64,000 bases of DNA. Source: Nocardia sp. NBC_00403 (lineage in GTDB: Bacteria; Actinomycetota; Actinomycetes; Mycobacteriales; Mycobacteriaceae). Each line of letters begins with the position of its first letter. Position 1 is the stretch's first letter. This document shows, one piece after another, positions 18,328-27,470 of the stretch. The position numbers and the translations under genes are program-made. Where the stretch lies: assembly GCF_036046055.1 (NCBI RefSeq), contig NZ_CP107939.1, forward strand, positions 8,661,102 through 8,725,101, given 5' to 3'. The notes under the pieces are model-generated. The model saw only the letters and a program-made list of their open reading frames with translations. It did not search any database and was not told the DNA's origin.

Positions 18328-19017
18328 TCAGGCATCCGCGGTGTAGTAGCGGCCCTCGCGCTGACGGAGCACCAGATCGGCGCGCTGCCTCGTGCCCGCG
18401 ATCAGGTCGGCATTGGGCAGATCGCTGTCGCGCACCTTGATTCGGGCGGCGTCGGCGCTGCGGCCGCCGCGAATATGGCGGCGTATCAGGCGCTGTGCGA
18501 TCACGTCCCGATCGACGTCCAGGTACCAGACTTCGTCGAGCAGCGGGCGCACCCGGCACCACGAGCTGGATTCGCGATCGTCCAAGAGCAGGTAGTTGCC
18601 CTCGGTGATGGCGATCTCGTGCCCGTCGAAGACGACGCCGGCCTGCGTCGGCTCCTCGATGGCACGGTCGAAAGTCGGCCATGGCACCGGCTCGCCGATC
18701 GGGGTATCGCGCAGGCGGCGCAACGTGTCGAGGTAGCCGTCGACATCGAAGGTATGCGGTTCGCCCTTGCGCTCGACATCGCCCGTCGCGCGCAACGCCG
18801 CGTTCGGCAAATGGAAGCCGTCCATCGGCGCAATCTCGGCGATCGGCACGCCCGCTCGAATGTTCAGCTCGTCCCGGATGGACTTGGACAGCGTGGACTT
18901 GCCCGCCCCCGGCGGCCCCGCGATACCGAGCACATACCGGCGGGCGCACGCCGCCGCCCTTATCCGCAGGTGCTCGACGAGCGAGCGCACAGGCATTTCG
19001 ACGGTAGTCCGCGTCAT
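18328..19017 (-). CDS. P-loop nucleoside/nucleotide kinase family protein (uridine- or pantothenate-kinase-like)
   Basis: A 229-aa phosphotransferase with Walker A in VLGIAGPPGAGKSTLSKSI, the substrate-side PMDGFHLPNAAL motif, a TFDRAIEEP segment, and the VITEGNYLLLDD-like motif seen here as AITEGNYLLLDD. These are the signatures of the PRK/uridine kinase/CoaA superfamily branch often annotated only as a nucleoside/nucleotide kinase family protein. The substrate cannot be called from sequence. The ATG at 19017 is preferred over the one at 19044. It converges on pgi and shares direction with the LysR gene 66 bp upstream. Confidence 0.8.
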   Translation of the reverse strand: MTRTTVEMPVRSLVEHLRIRAAACARRYVLGIAGPPGAGKSTLSKSIRDELNIRAGVPIAEIAPMDGFHLPNAALRATGDVERKGEPHTFDVDGYLDTLRRLRDTPIGEPVPWPTFDRAIEEPTQAGVVFDGHEIAITEGNYLLLDDRESSSWCRVRPLLDEVWYLDVDRDVIAQRLIRRHIRGGRSADAARIKVRDSDLPNADLIAGTRQRADLVLRQREGRYYTADA

Positions 19018-19082
19018 CGGAGCCACAGTACTCAGACTGCGCACCGCTGCCGCGAATTTGCCCCCGTGGCCGGCGAAGTCGG

Positions 19083-19994
19083 CTATCGGAGTCGCTGCCG
19101 CACCTCGGCGGACAGCTCGGCCGCGCCATCGCGCAGCGCCTCGGTGAACATGCGACGCGGCTCGGTGGCTCCGGCCTCGGATCGATAGACGACGGCCGTG
19201 CCGCGCACCGCCGCGGGATGGTCGATGCGGACGAGCGCGATCGTCGGCGGAAGCACCGGCACCGCGATGCCGGGCACCACGGTGATGCCCATACCCGCCG
19301 CGACCAGACCGAGCTTGGCAAACCAGTCGCGTGCGACGAAGGCGATGTCGGGCTCCCAGGTGGCGTCGCCGAACACACCGAGCAAGGTGCTGTTCAACTC
19401 GGTGCTGCCCGCGATCCAGCGCTCGCTGCGCAACTCCGCCGGCGTCACGCTGACACGATCCGCGAGAGCGTGGCCCGGCCCGACCGCGATGAGCAGCGGA
19501 TCGTCGAGCAGCGATTCGAGCACGAGGTCGCCGGGCAGGTTCGGTGTTGCGGTCACCACGGCCAGATCCAGCCGACCCCGGGCGACCGCGGCGAGCAGCC
19601 GCGGGCTGGTCCCCTCACGCAGCGGCACCCGGGCCAGTCGGGTGGACGTGGCGGCAATGGCCCTTGGCACCAGCGCCGCCATTGCAGTCGAGAACGCGCC
19701 GACACGAAGCAGCGCCGGCGGACGCGCGACGAGCTCCTCGAGGTCGTGCCGGGCCGCGCCGATCCCGGCGAGCACCGTTTCCGCGTGCCGAAGGATGATC
19801 CGCCCCGCATCCGTCGGCCGGACCCCGCGGGCGTGTCGTTCGAACAACGTCTTGCCCGCCGCCTGCTCCATCAGGGCTATCTGCCTGGACACCGCCGACT
19901 GCGTGTAGCCGAGATTCTCGGCGGCGGTCGAGAACGATCGACATCGGCCGGCCTCACGAACCACACGCAAGCCGACAATCGTGAATTCACCCAT
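19083..19994 (-). CDS. LysR-family transcriptional regulator
   Basis: A 303-aa regulator with an N-terminal winged helix-turn-helix (SFSTAAENLGYTQSAVSRQI, then LFERHARGVRPTDAG) and a C-terminal periplasmic-binding-like effector domain (LRVGAFSTAMAALVPRAI onward). It diverges from the SnoaL-like gene with about 70 bp between starts, the classic layout in which a LysR protein controls both itself and the divergent gene. The effector is unknown. Confidence 0.93.
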   Translation of the reverse strand: MGEFTIVGLRVVREAGRCRSFSTAAENLGYTQSAVSRQIALMEQAAGKTLFERHARGVRPTDAGRIILRHAETVLAGIGAARHDLEELVARPPALLRVGAFSTAMAALVPRAIAATSTRLARVPLREGTSPRLLAAVARGRLDLAVVTATPNLPGDLVLESLLDDPLLIAVGPGHALADRVSVTPAELRSERWIAGSTELNSTLLGVFGDATWEPDIAFVARDWFAKLGLVAAGMGITVVPGIAVPVLPPTIALVRIDHPAAVRGTAVVYRSEAGATEPRRMFTEALRDGAAELSAEVRQRLR

Positions 19995-20065
19995 GCGATC
20001 TACTCATACCAAATATGCGAGACTCTCGCTTGTCGCATGTCGAGGAACTGCATACCGTCGAATCC

Positions 20066-20488
20066 ATGAGCGCAGCCGAAAACAAGAAACTGATCGAGCA
20101 CATCTTCGATCAGATGGCACAGGGCAATACGCGGGCGATGAGCGATGCCATGGCCGACGACTTCCGCTGGACTTTTCCGGGGAACTGGTCGTGGTCCGGC
20201 AGCTGGGAGCCGAAAACCATTGTGCTGAAAGAACTTCTGCGCCCACTCATGGCGCAGTTCACCGAATACCGGAGCACAGCAGACTTCATCATCGCTGAAG
20301 ACGACCACGTCGTGGCACAGGTCCGCGGCCACGCGATCACAATTAGCGGCGAGCCGTACGAACAGACCTATTGCATGATCTTCCGACTCGCGGACGGACA
20401 GCTCACCGAACTGATCGAGCACTGCGACACCGCACTGGTCGAACGCGTACTCGAACCGCCCGCGGGCGGCCGTCGTCAACAAGTGTGA
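20066..20488 (+). CDS. SnoaL-like / NTF2-fold protein
   Basis: A 140-aa cone-fold protein (MSAAENKKLIEHIFDQMAQG, FRWTFPGNWSWSGSWEPK, then RGHAITISGEPYEQTYCMIF) of the nuclear-transport-factor-2 superfamily. Members are small isomerases, hydrolases or ligand-binding proteins, and the activity here is unknown. An earlier in-frame ATG at 20015 would add 17 residues with no family resemblance and would crowd the LysR promoter, so 20066 is preferred. Divergence from the LysR gene suggests it is that regulator's target. Confidence 0.82.
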   Translation: MSAAENKKLIEHIFDQMAQGNTRAMSDAMADDFRWTFPGNWSWSGSWEPKTIVLKELLRPLMAQFTEYRSTADFIIAEDDHVVAQVRGHAITISGEPYEQTYCMIFRLADGQLTELIEHCDTALVERVLEPPAGGRRQQV

Positions 20489-20551
20489 ACTTCCCATGGG
20501 CGGCAAGCCCGGACCCGGAGAATATCGATCACTTTTCCTAAACTCGGGCGG

Positions 20552-21403
20552 ATGACACAGCCAACTCCCTGGCAAACGGGCAAAAATCCACCCGGGCGGG
20601 TCGACCCGCCCGCCCCGACTGCACGCGGCGCACCACGGCGTCGAGTCGAGGTCCAGAACGCAATAGCCGCGCTTCGACCGCATCTGGCCCCGCTCCGCGG
20701 AAATTGGGGCTACGTGGTCGCCGCAGTCGGGAGCATCATTACTTTCTTCACACTGTTCCAACCGTGGGTAAACGCTGCCACGCTCGACGGCAGAATCAAA
20801 GCCACCCCTTTCGGGAAATTCGAAATATCCAGCTCCCTTGTCGCCCTGTGGTCGGGAGCACCACCGCCGCAGGCGAAAGTCAACGGCATGTGGGCCGTCC
20901 TGGCCTGCGTCGCCATCGCCGTCACACTGTTCGCCGTGGCTGTCAATCTTCGGGCTCGCACAACGGCACTGTCGCATTTGGCCGCAGGATCTTCGGTGGC
21001 CATGGCACTATTCATTGCCTTCGCCGTTGTACATATGAACGGCAAAGCCCCCGAATTGCGGGCGATGCTCGGATACGGACGCCCGACAGATCTGGGCAGC
21101 CAGATCGGCCTGCTGATGCGCTGGGCTTCCGGCAACGGCAATTACCCGATGCCCGGTATCCGCCAAGTTTCGATAACTACCGCCAGTCTCACCGCCTGGG
21201 CATGGTTCGCCATCGCGATCGCGGTGGTTTCGGCCGTCGCGGCCATCGCCCAGTGGGTCCGCAACCGCCCGGCCGGACCCATTCACATACCGCTGCAGAT
21301 ACCGCTGCGCATGCCCGTCGTCATTACGCGGCCATCGTCGGTACCTGCACCTGCACCTGCACCCACACCCACTCCAGCGCCCACACGCGAACCACCCGAG
21401 TGA
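20552..21403 (+). CDS. Membrane protein of unknown function, copy 1 of a tandem pair
   Basis: A 283-aa protein with no recognised domain. It begins with a polar stretch (MTQPTPWQTGKN and a basic region), has four hydrophobic segments (around GYVVAAVGSIITFFTLFQPW, MWAVLACVAIAVTLFAVAVN, AAGSSVAMALFIAFAVVHM and AWFAIAIAVVSAVAAIAQW), and ends in an alternating Pro/Ala/Thr tail. The soluble loops contain conserved blocks, KATPFGKFEISSSLVALWSG and DLGSQIGLLMRWASG, repeated almost unchanged in the next gene. The short gap and shared direction suggest an operon or a recent duplication. Confidence 0.75.
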   Translation: MTQPTPWQTGKNPPGRVDPPAPTARGAPRRRVEVQNAIAALRPHLAPLRGNWGYVVAAVGSIITFFTLFQPWVNAATLDGRIKATPFGKFEISSSLVALWSGAPPPQAKVNGMWAVLACVAIAVTLFAVAVNLRARTTALSHLAAGSSVAMALFIAFAVVHMNGKAPELRAMLGYGRPTDLGSQIGLLMRWASGNGNYPMPGIRQVSITTASLTAWAWFAIAIAVVSAVAAIAQWVRNRPAGPIHIPLQIPLRMPVVITRPSSVPAPAPAPTPTPAPTREPPE

Positions 21404-21525
21404 CACGGAAAATCTCTACCGCATGGTGACCCCCGGCCGGACGGATGCGCCGACCGATCCGAGCTTCCCACCGGCGGTGGGTTCGGGCTGAACTACACCA
21501 TGGGATGACTCCTAAACTTGGACCA

Positions 21526-22527
21526 ATGGTGCAGCCGACGCCCTGGCAAGCGGGCAAAACTCCACAGGCGCAGGCTGTTTCGCCCAGCCGAGCAGCAGGC
21601 GGTGCGCCACGACGTCAGGTCGACATCGCGAGCACCCTTGCCACGCTCCGACCGTTACTTGCCATGCTCCGACCGCTACTTGTCTTGTGCCGCGGCAATT
21701 GGGGCTACCTGGGCGCCGCGATCGGAAGCGTCATCACGCTGTACGCGCTGTTCCAGCCATGGGTCAACGCTTCCTCGACCGACGGCAAGATCAAAGCCAC
21801 CCCGTTCGGGAAATTCGAAATATCCAGCTCCCTCGTGGCCCTGTGGTCGGGATCGCCACCGCCTGCCGCGAAGATCAACGGCACCTGGGCTGTTCTCGCG
21901 TGCATCACCATCGCCGTTATCATCGTCGCCGCAGTCGTCAATCTGAGGGCGCACACTCAGGCGCTTTCGACTTTGGTGATGGGTTCCTCGATAGCCCTGT
22001 CGCTTTTCGTCGTCTTCGCCTTGGTCCACATGAACGGCAAAGCGCCCGACGTGCGGAACATGGTCGGAAACGGCCCCACGCGGGATCTGGGCAGCCAGGT
22101 CGGCATGATAGTGCGCTGGGCCTCCGGCAACAGCGGTTACGCACTGCCCGGCGTCCGCAGGTACACCTGGACCACCGCCGGTCTCACCTCTTGGGCATGG
22201 TTCGCCGGCGCGATGGCGGTGGTTTCGGCCGTGGCCGCTATCGCCCAGTGGGTACGCAATCGCCCGGCCGGACCCATCCAGATACCGCTGCGCATGCCCA
22301 TCGTCATTACGCGGCCATCGTCTGGCCCCGCACAGCCGGCACCTGAGCCGCAGCAACCCTCGGCTTCCCCACAGCCGGCTCCCGAGCCCCAGCAACCATC
22401 ACCGGCCCCTCGACAGGCTTCTACCGAAGCCGCCTCCCAACAGGCACCGCCCGAGGCTGCCCCCCAACCGGCGGCCCCCGACCCGGCCACCAAACGGCCA
22501 TCTCCCGGCCCCGATCAAACCAGCTGA
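21526..22527 (+). CDS. Membrane protein of unknown function, copy 2 of a tandem pair
   Basis: A 333-aa paralogue of the preceding protein. The start at 21526 (MVQPTPWQAGKTPQ) aligns with the first residues of copy 1; the frame is open further upstream. All four hydrophobic segments and the KATPFGKFEISSSLVALWSG loop are kept. It differs by an inserted LATLRPLLAMLRPLL segment and a longer Pro/Gln/Ala tail after residue 265. The tail repeats APEPQQPS-like units. Function is unknown. Confidence 0.75.
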   Translation: MVQPTPWQAGKTPQAQAVSPSRAAGGAPRRQVDIASTLATLRPLLAMLRPLLVLCRGNWGYLGAAIGSVITLYALFQPWVNASSTDGKIKATPFGKFEISSSLVALWSGSPPPAAKINGTWAVLACITIAVIIVAAVVNLRAHTQALSTLVMGSSIALSLFVVFALVHMNGKAPDVRNMVGNGPTRDLGSQVGMIVRWASGNSGYALPGVRRYTWTTAGLTSWAWFAGAMAVVSAVAAIAQWVRNRPAGPIQIPLRMPIVITRPSSGPAQPAPEPQQPSASPQPAPEPQQPSPAPRQASTEAASQQAPPEAAPQPAAPDPATKRPSPGPDQTS

Positions 22528-22633
22528 CCCAGTCGAGATTTCGACCACGCCGCAGCACACTGTTGTTCGCATGAGCAAACGAAGGGATCACGGCGACGCT
22601 GGTCGAGCGGGCACTCGACCAGCGCGGCGCCGA

Positions 22634-24253
22634 TCAGACGAAGGCGCGTTCGATGATGGCGCCGGTGTCCACGCCCGTCGGCAGGGTGCCGAAGGCGATG
22701 CCCCAGTCGTCGCCCAATCGGGTGGCGCAGAAGGCGTCCGCGACGGCGGGGTGGCCGTGGCGGACCAGTTGCGCGCCCTGCAGGACGAGGGCCATGAGTT
22801 CGATAATGCGGCGTGCGCGGTATTCGATATCGCTGAGGTCGGAGAGTTCCTTGCCGACGCGGGTGATGGCGTCGTCGAGACGGGGGTTCGCACCCCGGGC
22901 CAGCGAGACCTCGTTGAAGTACGCCTCGACGGTCTCGGGCTGACGACCCATGGCGCGCAACGCGTCCAGGGCGGCGACATTGCCGGAGCCCTCCCAGATC
23001 GACATCAGCGGAGCCTCGCGGTAGAGGCGCGGCATCCCGGATTCTTCGGCATAGCCATTGCCGCCGAAGCATTCCAGTGCCTCGGCCGCGTGCGAAGGCG
23101 CACGCTTGCACACCCAGTACTTGGTGACCGCCAAGGCGATTCGGCGCAGCGCCGCCTCGGCCGGATCCTGGCCTGCCCGATCGGTGGCGCCCGCCAGGCG
23201 CATCATCACGGTGGTCGCGGCGTCGGATTCGATCACCAGGTCGGCGAGCACATTGCGCATCGCGGGCTGATCGATCAGCTTCTTGCCGAAGACATCCCGG
23301 TGCCGTGCGTGGTGCACCGCGTACACCGCACCGATGCGCATGCCGGTCGACGAGCCGATCACACAGTCGAGGCGGGTCATATTGACCATCTCGATGATGG
23401 TCTTGACCCCGGACCCCTCCGCGCCGACCAGCCAGCCGGTGGCGTTCTCGTATTCGATCTCCGAGGAGGCGTTGGACTTGTTGCCGAGCTTGTCCTTGAG
23501 TCGTTGGATCCGAATCGGATTGCGGGTGTCGTCGGGCAGCACCCTGGGCAGCAGGAAGCAGGACAGGCCGCCGGGCGCCTGCGCCAGCGTGAGGAACATG
23601 TCCGACATGGGCGCGGAGGTGAACCATTTGTGTCCGACGAGCCGGTAGCTGCCGTCGGGCTGCGGAGTCGCGGTGGTGGTGTTGGCGCGGACGTCGGAGC
23701 CGCCCTGCTTTTCGGTCATCGACATGCCCGCGATGAGCCCGGCCTTGGTCGACGGCTCACGAAGGCCGAAGTCGTAGGTCCTGGAACCGAGCAGCGGTTC
23801 GTATTTCGCCGCGAGCTCCGCATTGTGGCGCAGCGCGGGCACCACCGCGTAGGTCATCGAGATCGGGCACATATGGCCCGCGTCGGCGACACCCCAGGTG
23901 TAGAACTTGGCCGCACGGGCGGTATGAGCGCCGGGCCGGTCGTCGAGCCAGGGTGAGCCGTGCAGTCCGTGCGAGACCGCGACATTCATCAGGTCGTGCC
24001 AGTGCGGGTGGAATTCGACCTCGTCGATGCGATTGCCGTAGCGGTCGTGGGTGTGCAGCACCGGCGGATACTCGTTGGCCAGCCGACCCCACTCCTGCGC
24101 CGCGAAACCGCCCGCGAGCCTGCCGAGTTCACGCACCTCCTGCTCGGCCCAGCCCGCGCCCTCACGGTGCAGGCCCTCCAGCAGCGCCGGGTTCTGCGAG
24201 ACGTCGAAAGGCACGATGTTCGGAACCTGGTTGAAGACTTCATGCGTCGGCAT
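22634..24253 (-). CDS. AidB-like acyl-CoA dehydrogenase family protein
   Basis: A 539-aa flavoprotein of the acyl-CoA dehydrogenase fold, of the longer AidB/DNA-alkylation-response type. Evidence includes GLIAGMSMTEKQGGSDVRAN (flavin-contact loop), FTSAPMSDMFLTLAQAPGG, CFGGNGYAEESGMPRLYRE and the LMSIWEGSGNVAALDALRA signature. E. coli AidB is induced by alkylation damage and has weak isovaleryl-CoA dehydrogenase activity; whether this protein acts on DNA or acyl-CoA is open. The ATG at 24253 has AGGAG upstream and overlaps the end of the TetR gene by 14 bp, so the two are probably co-transcribed. Confidence 0.88.
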   Translation of the reverse strand: MPTHEVFNQVPNIVPFDVSQNPALLEGLHREGAGWAEQEVRELGRLAGGFAAQEWGRLANEYPPVLHTHDRYGNRIDEVEFHPHWHDLMNVAVSHGLHGSPWLDDRPGAHTARAAKFYTWGVADAGHMCPISMTYAVVPALRHNAELAAKYEPLLGSRTYDFGLREPSTKAGLIAGMSMTEKQGGSDVRANTTTATPQPDGSYRLVGHKWFTSAPMSDMFLTLAQAPGGLSCFLLPRVLPDDTRNPIRIQRLKDKLGNKSNASSEIEYENATGWLVGAEGSGVKTIIEMVNMTRLDCVIGSSTGMRIGAVYAVHHARHRDVFGKKLIDQPAMRNVLADLVIESDAATTVMMRLAGATDRAGQDPAEAALRRIALAVTKYWVCKRAPSHAAEALECFGGNGYAEESGMPRLYREAPLMSIWEGSGNVAALDALRAMGRQPETVEAYFNEVSLARGANPRLDDAITRVGKELSDLSDIEYRARRIIELMALVLQGAQLVRHGHPAVADAFCATRLGDDWGIAFGTLPTGVDTGAIIERAFV

Positions 24254-24938
24254 CGGACAACTCCTGTTTCTCTCGAGCGCCCGGGGCGCTCTGATCATCG
24301 CGCACGCCTAGCGCGCGCATCGCGAAGGCAACGAGTTCGGGGACAACGGATTCGCCGTGTGGTGCGTGGGCCAGCGGACCGACGAGCACCTCACCGATCG
24401 CACCGACCAATGCGGCGGCGCTGGTTCGCGCGTCCTGTGCGGGCAGTTCCCCACGCGAGACACCCTCGGTGATAGCCGATTCGAAGGCCTCGGCGAAAGC
24501 GCGCCGGAAGTGCAGGCGCTCGTTGTCGACAGCCGCATCGACCGGTTCGACGAGCAGTACGTAGGCGAGCTTCGGGTTCTTCAGCGCACGCCCCGCGAAG
24601 GTTTCCACCGCGGCGGTGACGCGTTCGACCGCGGAGGCTGCGGTGTCGGCATCCGCGATCCGTTCCGCGGCCGCGGCGGTGACGGCGGCGACCTCACGGG
24701 CGACCACCCTCCGGAAGACCGCACTCACCAGTTCGGACTTGCCTTCGAAATGCTTGTACACCGTCCCGGTCGCCACTGCGGCCTCGTTCGCGACCGCCAC
24801 CATGGACAGCCCGGCAAAGCCCTCTCTGGAGAGGACCTTCGTCGCGGCCTGCACGATCAGCGCGGCCTGCGCATCGAGGCGGGCCTGCACGGCAGGGGTT
24901 CTGCGGTACACCACGCAAGAAGTGAAACACAGATTCAT
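24240..24938 (-). CDS. TetR-family repressor upstream of the AidB-like gene
   Basis: A 232-aa regulator. The helix-turn-helix lies in ALIVQAATKVLSREGFAGLS followed by VAVANEAAVATGTVYKHFEG, the typical TetR pattern ending in VYKHF. The C-terminal ligand domain is helical and unassigned. The frame is open to 25286, but that part is antisense to the crotonase. A start at the ATG at 24938 or the nearby GTG codons before YRRTPAVQ is plausible. It diverges from the crotonase gene and overlaps the AidB-like gene, so it probably controls both units. Confidence 0.88.
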   Translation of the reverse strand: MNLCFTSCVVYRRTPAVQARLDAQAALIVQAATKVLSREGFAGLSMVAVANEAAVATGTVYKHFEGKSELVSAVFRRVVAREVAAVTAAAAERIADADTAASAVERVTAAVETFAGRALKNPKLAYVLLVEPVDAAVDNERLHFRRAFAEAFESAITEGVSRGELPAQDARTSAAALVGAIGEVLVGPLAHAPHGESVVPELVAFAMRALGVRDDQSAPGAREKQELSDADA

Positions 24939-24978
24939 TTCTTGGCGCAAGGACTGTTTCCAGGCTGTTGTACGTCGT

Positions 24979-25773
24979 ATGGTCGTGTACGTGACTGACC
25001 AAGCCAGCGGTCCCGCCGTCCGTGTCGAACACTCCGGACCCGTGACCACCGTCATCCTGCATCGCCCCGCCGCGCGCAATGCCGTCGACGGCCCGACCGC
25101 CGCCGCGCTCGCCGACGCGTTCCGCGCCTTCGACGCCGATCCCATCGCGTCTGTCGCGGTGCTATGGGGTGATGGCGGCACCTTCTGCGCGGGCGCGGAC
25201 CTCAAAGCGCTCGGCACCGAGAACTCCAACCGGCCGATCGAAGACGGTGACGGCCCCATGGGCCCCACCCGCATGAAGCTGTCCAAGCCCGTGATCGCCG
25301 CCGTCTCCGGTTACGCGGTGGCAGGCGGCCTCGAGCTCGCGCTCTGGTGCGATCTGCGAATCGCCGAGCAGGACAGCACCTTCGGCGTATTCTGCCGCCG
25401 CTGGGGCGTGCCACTGATCGACGGCGGCACCGTGCGGCTACCGCGCATCATCGGGACAGGGCGTGCGATGGATCTGGTGCTGACCGGCCGCGCGGTGGGC
25501 GCACCCGAGGCCTTGCAGATGGGCCTGGTGAATCGCGTGGTGCCGACCGGTGATGCGCGCCGGGCCGCCGAGGAGGTCGCCGCCCAACTGGCCGCGCTGC
25601 CGCAAACCTGCCTGCGCTCCGATCGGATGTCGATGCTCGAACAGGACGGCCTCGACGAGGAAGCCGCGATCCGCAATGAGTTTCGGCACGGCATGACCGC
25701 CCTTGCCGACGGGGCTCTGGAGGGCGCCCAGCGATTCGCCGCGGGCGCAGGCCGACACGGCGCACGCGCCTGA
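24979..25773 (+). CDS. Enoyl-CoA hydratase/isomerase (crotonase family)
   Basis: A 264-aa crotonase-fold enzyme acting on acyl-CoA thioesters. The oxyanion-hole motifs are GGTFCAGADLKALG and VSGYAVAGGLELALWCD. The WGVPLIDGGTVRLPRIIG block is typical of actinobacterial family members, and the LSKPVIAAVSG stretch is standard. The start could be the ATG at 24979 or the GTG at 24991. It diverges from the TetR-AidB unit and leads directly into the condensation-like gene 5 bp later, so lipid or acyl-CoA processing is likely. The exact substrate is unknown. Confidence 0.88.
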   Translation: MVVYVTDQASGPAVRVEHSGPVTTVILHRPAARNAVDGPTAAALADAFRAFDADPIASVAVLWGDGGTFCAGADLKALGTENSNRPIEDGDGPMGPTRMKLSKPVIAAVSGYAVAGGLELALWCDLRIAEQDSTFGVFCRRWGVPLIDGGTVRLPRIIGTGRAMDLVLTGRAVGAPEALQMGLVNRVVPTGDARRAAEEVAAQLAALPQTCLRSDRMSMLEQDGLDEEAAIRNEFRHGMTALADGALEGAQRFAAGAGRHGARA

Positions 25774-25778
25774 CCCGG

Positions 25779-27284
25779 ATGGGCCGACCCAGCACACGGA
25801 ATCGCCCCGGCGGCACCGACCGCCCCGGCGGCAGCAACCGCCACGACGACAGCAATCGACACGATGACGCCGAGCGATTCGACCCCACGGATCGGCTCGG
25901 CAGCAGCCGTCGACTGAGCGTCGTCGACGAAATCTTCCTGCGCACTCATCGCGGCCTCGGCACCCCGATCGCCCTACAGGGTCTCTGGCGCACGGCCGAC
26001 CGCATCGACCCACGGCTGCTCCAGGAGGTCCACACCGCCTTGTGCACAGGGCCGTTGGGCCGCCGCGTGATCCGCCCGCGCGTACCCGGCGCCCGACGGT
26101 CCTGGCGACCCAACACCAGGGCCCACCCGCTCGACAGCACCACCCAGCCGATCCGCACCGAAACACTGCTCGACTGGGCCGACAGCCGAGGCGCCGACCT
26201 CGACCCCGAGTTCGGCCCCGGGTGGCGACTGTCGGCCGTAGCCCTCGACGACGGCGGAACCCTTGTCTCCCTGACCTGTTCACACGCCATCGCCGACGGC
26301 CGCGCACTCGTCCTCGCCGTCGACGAAGCCCTGCGCAGCCGAGCCGCAAGGCATCCCCCCGCATCCGACGGCGGCTCCGGCACGAGCTCGACAGCACGGC
26401 AATCACCTCGAGCCGGCGCCACCCGCGCCGTCGACTACACGCCGAGCGGATCGGACCCGATCGATTCGGCGATCCTCGCCAATCAATCGACTAATTCCAT
26501 TGCCTCGAAATCGGATTGGGCCGATGCGCTGCGACAGTGGTCGATCGTGTTGCGCGGCACTGCCCGCGCATTTCGCAATGGCATTCCAGCACGCCCCAGG
26601 ACAGCCCCAGCCGACCGTACCCGCGCCGGTTCCAGCATTGCACCGACGCACAGCGCGATCATGCGGTGCGCGGTATCCGACTGGGACCAGGCGGCCGCCG
26701 CACAGGGCGGTACCGCCAACAGCCTGTTCATCTGGCTGGTCGCGAACATACTGTGGGCCACTGGATTCCCCCACGCGACGATCGACGCCAGCCTCCCCGT
26801 CGACACTCGAGACGAACCCCGTGTCGACAACGATCTCGCGATGACGGAGATCACCATCGACCGCGCCGATACCCCCGCGACGATGCGCGAGAAGTCCCGC
26901 ATCGCCTACGAGCGTCGCATGTCCAGCCCCGGCGGCATGCCCGAGGAGCTGCTACAGGTGATTCCCGACCGCTGGGCCTACGCGCTGTCCAAGGGCGCCG
27001 GTGAACGAGACATCCTGTGCTCCAATATCGGAACCCTCCCCGCGTCCCTGCGCACCCTCGGCCCACACCACTGCACCGGCGTCGCCGCCCGCGCCATCCA
27101 CCCCGGCCTCACCGCGAACCTGCTCCCCCGCACCCGCCTATCCGGCTACCTGTGCCGCATTGCCGACGACTACGTCTTGTCGCTGGTCGGCCTCGACTCC
27201 ACCCGCATCGAATCCACCTCAGCGTTAAGGGATCTCGTTCGCACGACAGCAGCAGATCGGCAATTGCCGCTCACCATGTGGTGA
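25779..27284 (+). CDS. Condensation-domain-like acyltransferase (PapA/CAT superfamily)
   Basis: A 501-aa protein of the chloramphenicol-acetyltransferase-like superfamily. The active-site motif reads SHAIADGRAL, which fits H-x-x-x-D-G. Later blocks VDTRDEPRVDNDLAMTEI and ERDILCSNIGTLPASLRTLG match the DFGWG-side region of wax-ester or PapA-type acyltransferases. The first 45 residues are a low-complexity Arg/Gly/Asp stretch with RPGG and NRHDD repeats, unlike the family. It begins 5 bp after the crotonase stop, so the two are co-translated, and together they may build or modify a lipid. Confidence 0.7.
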   Translation: MGRPSTRNRPGGTDRPGGSNRHDDSNRHDDAERFDPTDRLGSSRRLSVVDEIFLRTHRGLGTPIALQGLWRTADRIDPRLLQEVHTALCTGPLGRRVIRPRVPGARRSWRPNTRAHPLDSTTQPIRTETLLDWADSRGADLDPEFGPGWRLSAVALDDGGTLVSLTCSHAIADGRALVLAVDEALRSRAARHPPASDGGSGTSSTARQSPRAGATRAVDYTPSGSDPIDSAILANQSTNSIASKSDWADALRQWSIVLRGTARAFRNGIPARPRTAPADRTRAGSSIAPTHSAIMRCAVSDWDQAAAAQGGTANSLFIWLVANILWATGFPHATIDASLPVDTRDEPRVDNDLAMTEITIDRADTPATMREKSRIAYERRMSSPGGMPEELLQVIPDRWAYALSKGAGERDILCSNIGTLPASLRTLGPHHCTGVAARAIHPGLTANLLPRTRLSGYLCRIADDYVLSLVGLDSTRIESTSALRDLVRTTAADRQLPLTMW

Positions 27285-27470
27285 CGAGCCGATCTATCCG
27301 ACGCCCGGCGCGTCCGGCGGCGCAAGCGGCGCCGCGCACTCGTCGTCGTTCCGTGGGTAGTCGAGGCTGGATGAGGGTAGTTTTCGAGCCCGTCAGGCGC
27401 ACACATCGCGCGCGGTGAATCGCTTGGCGAATGCACAGTGACCGGACGGTCCGCAGCTCCGCGGATCGCC

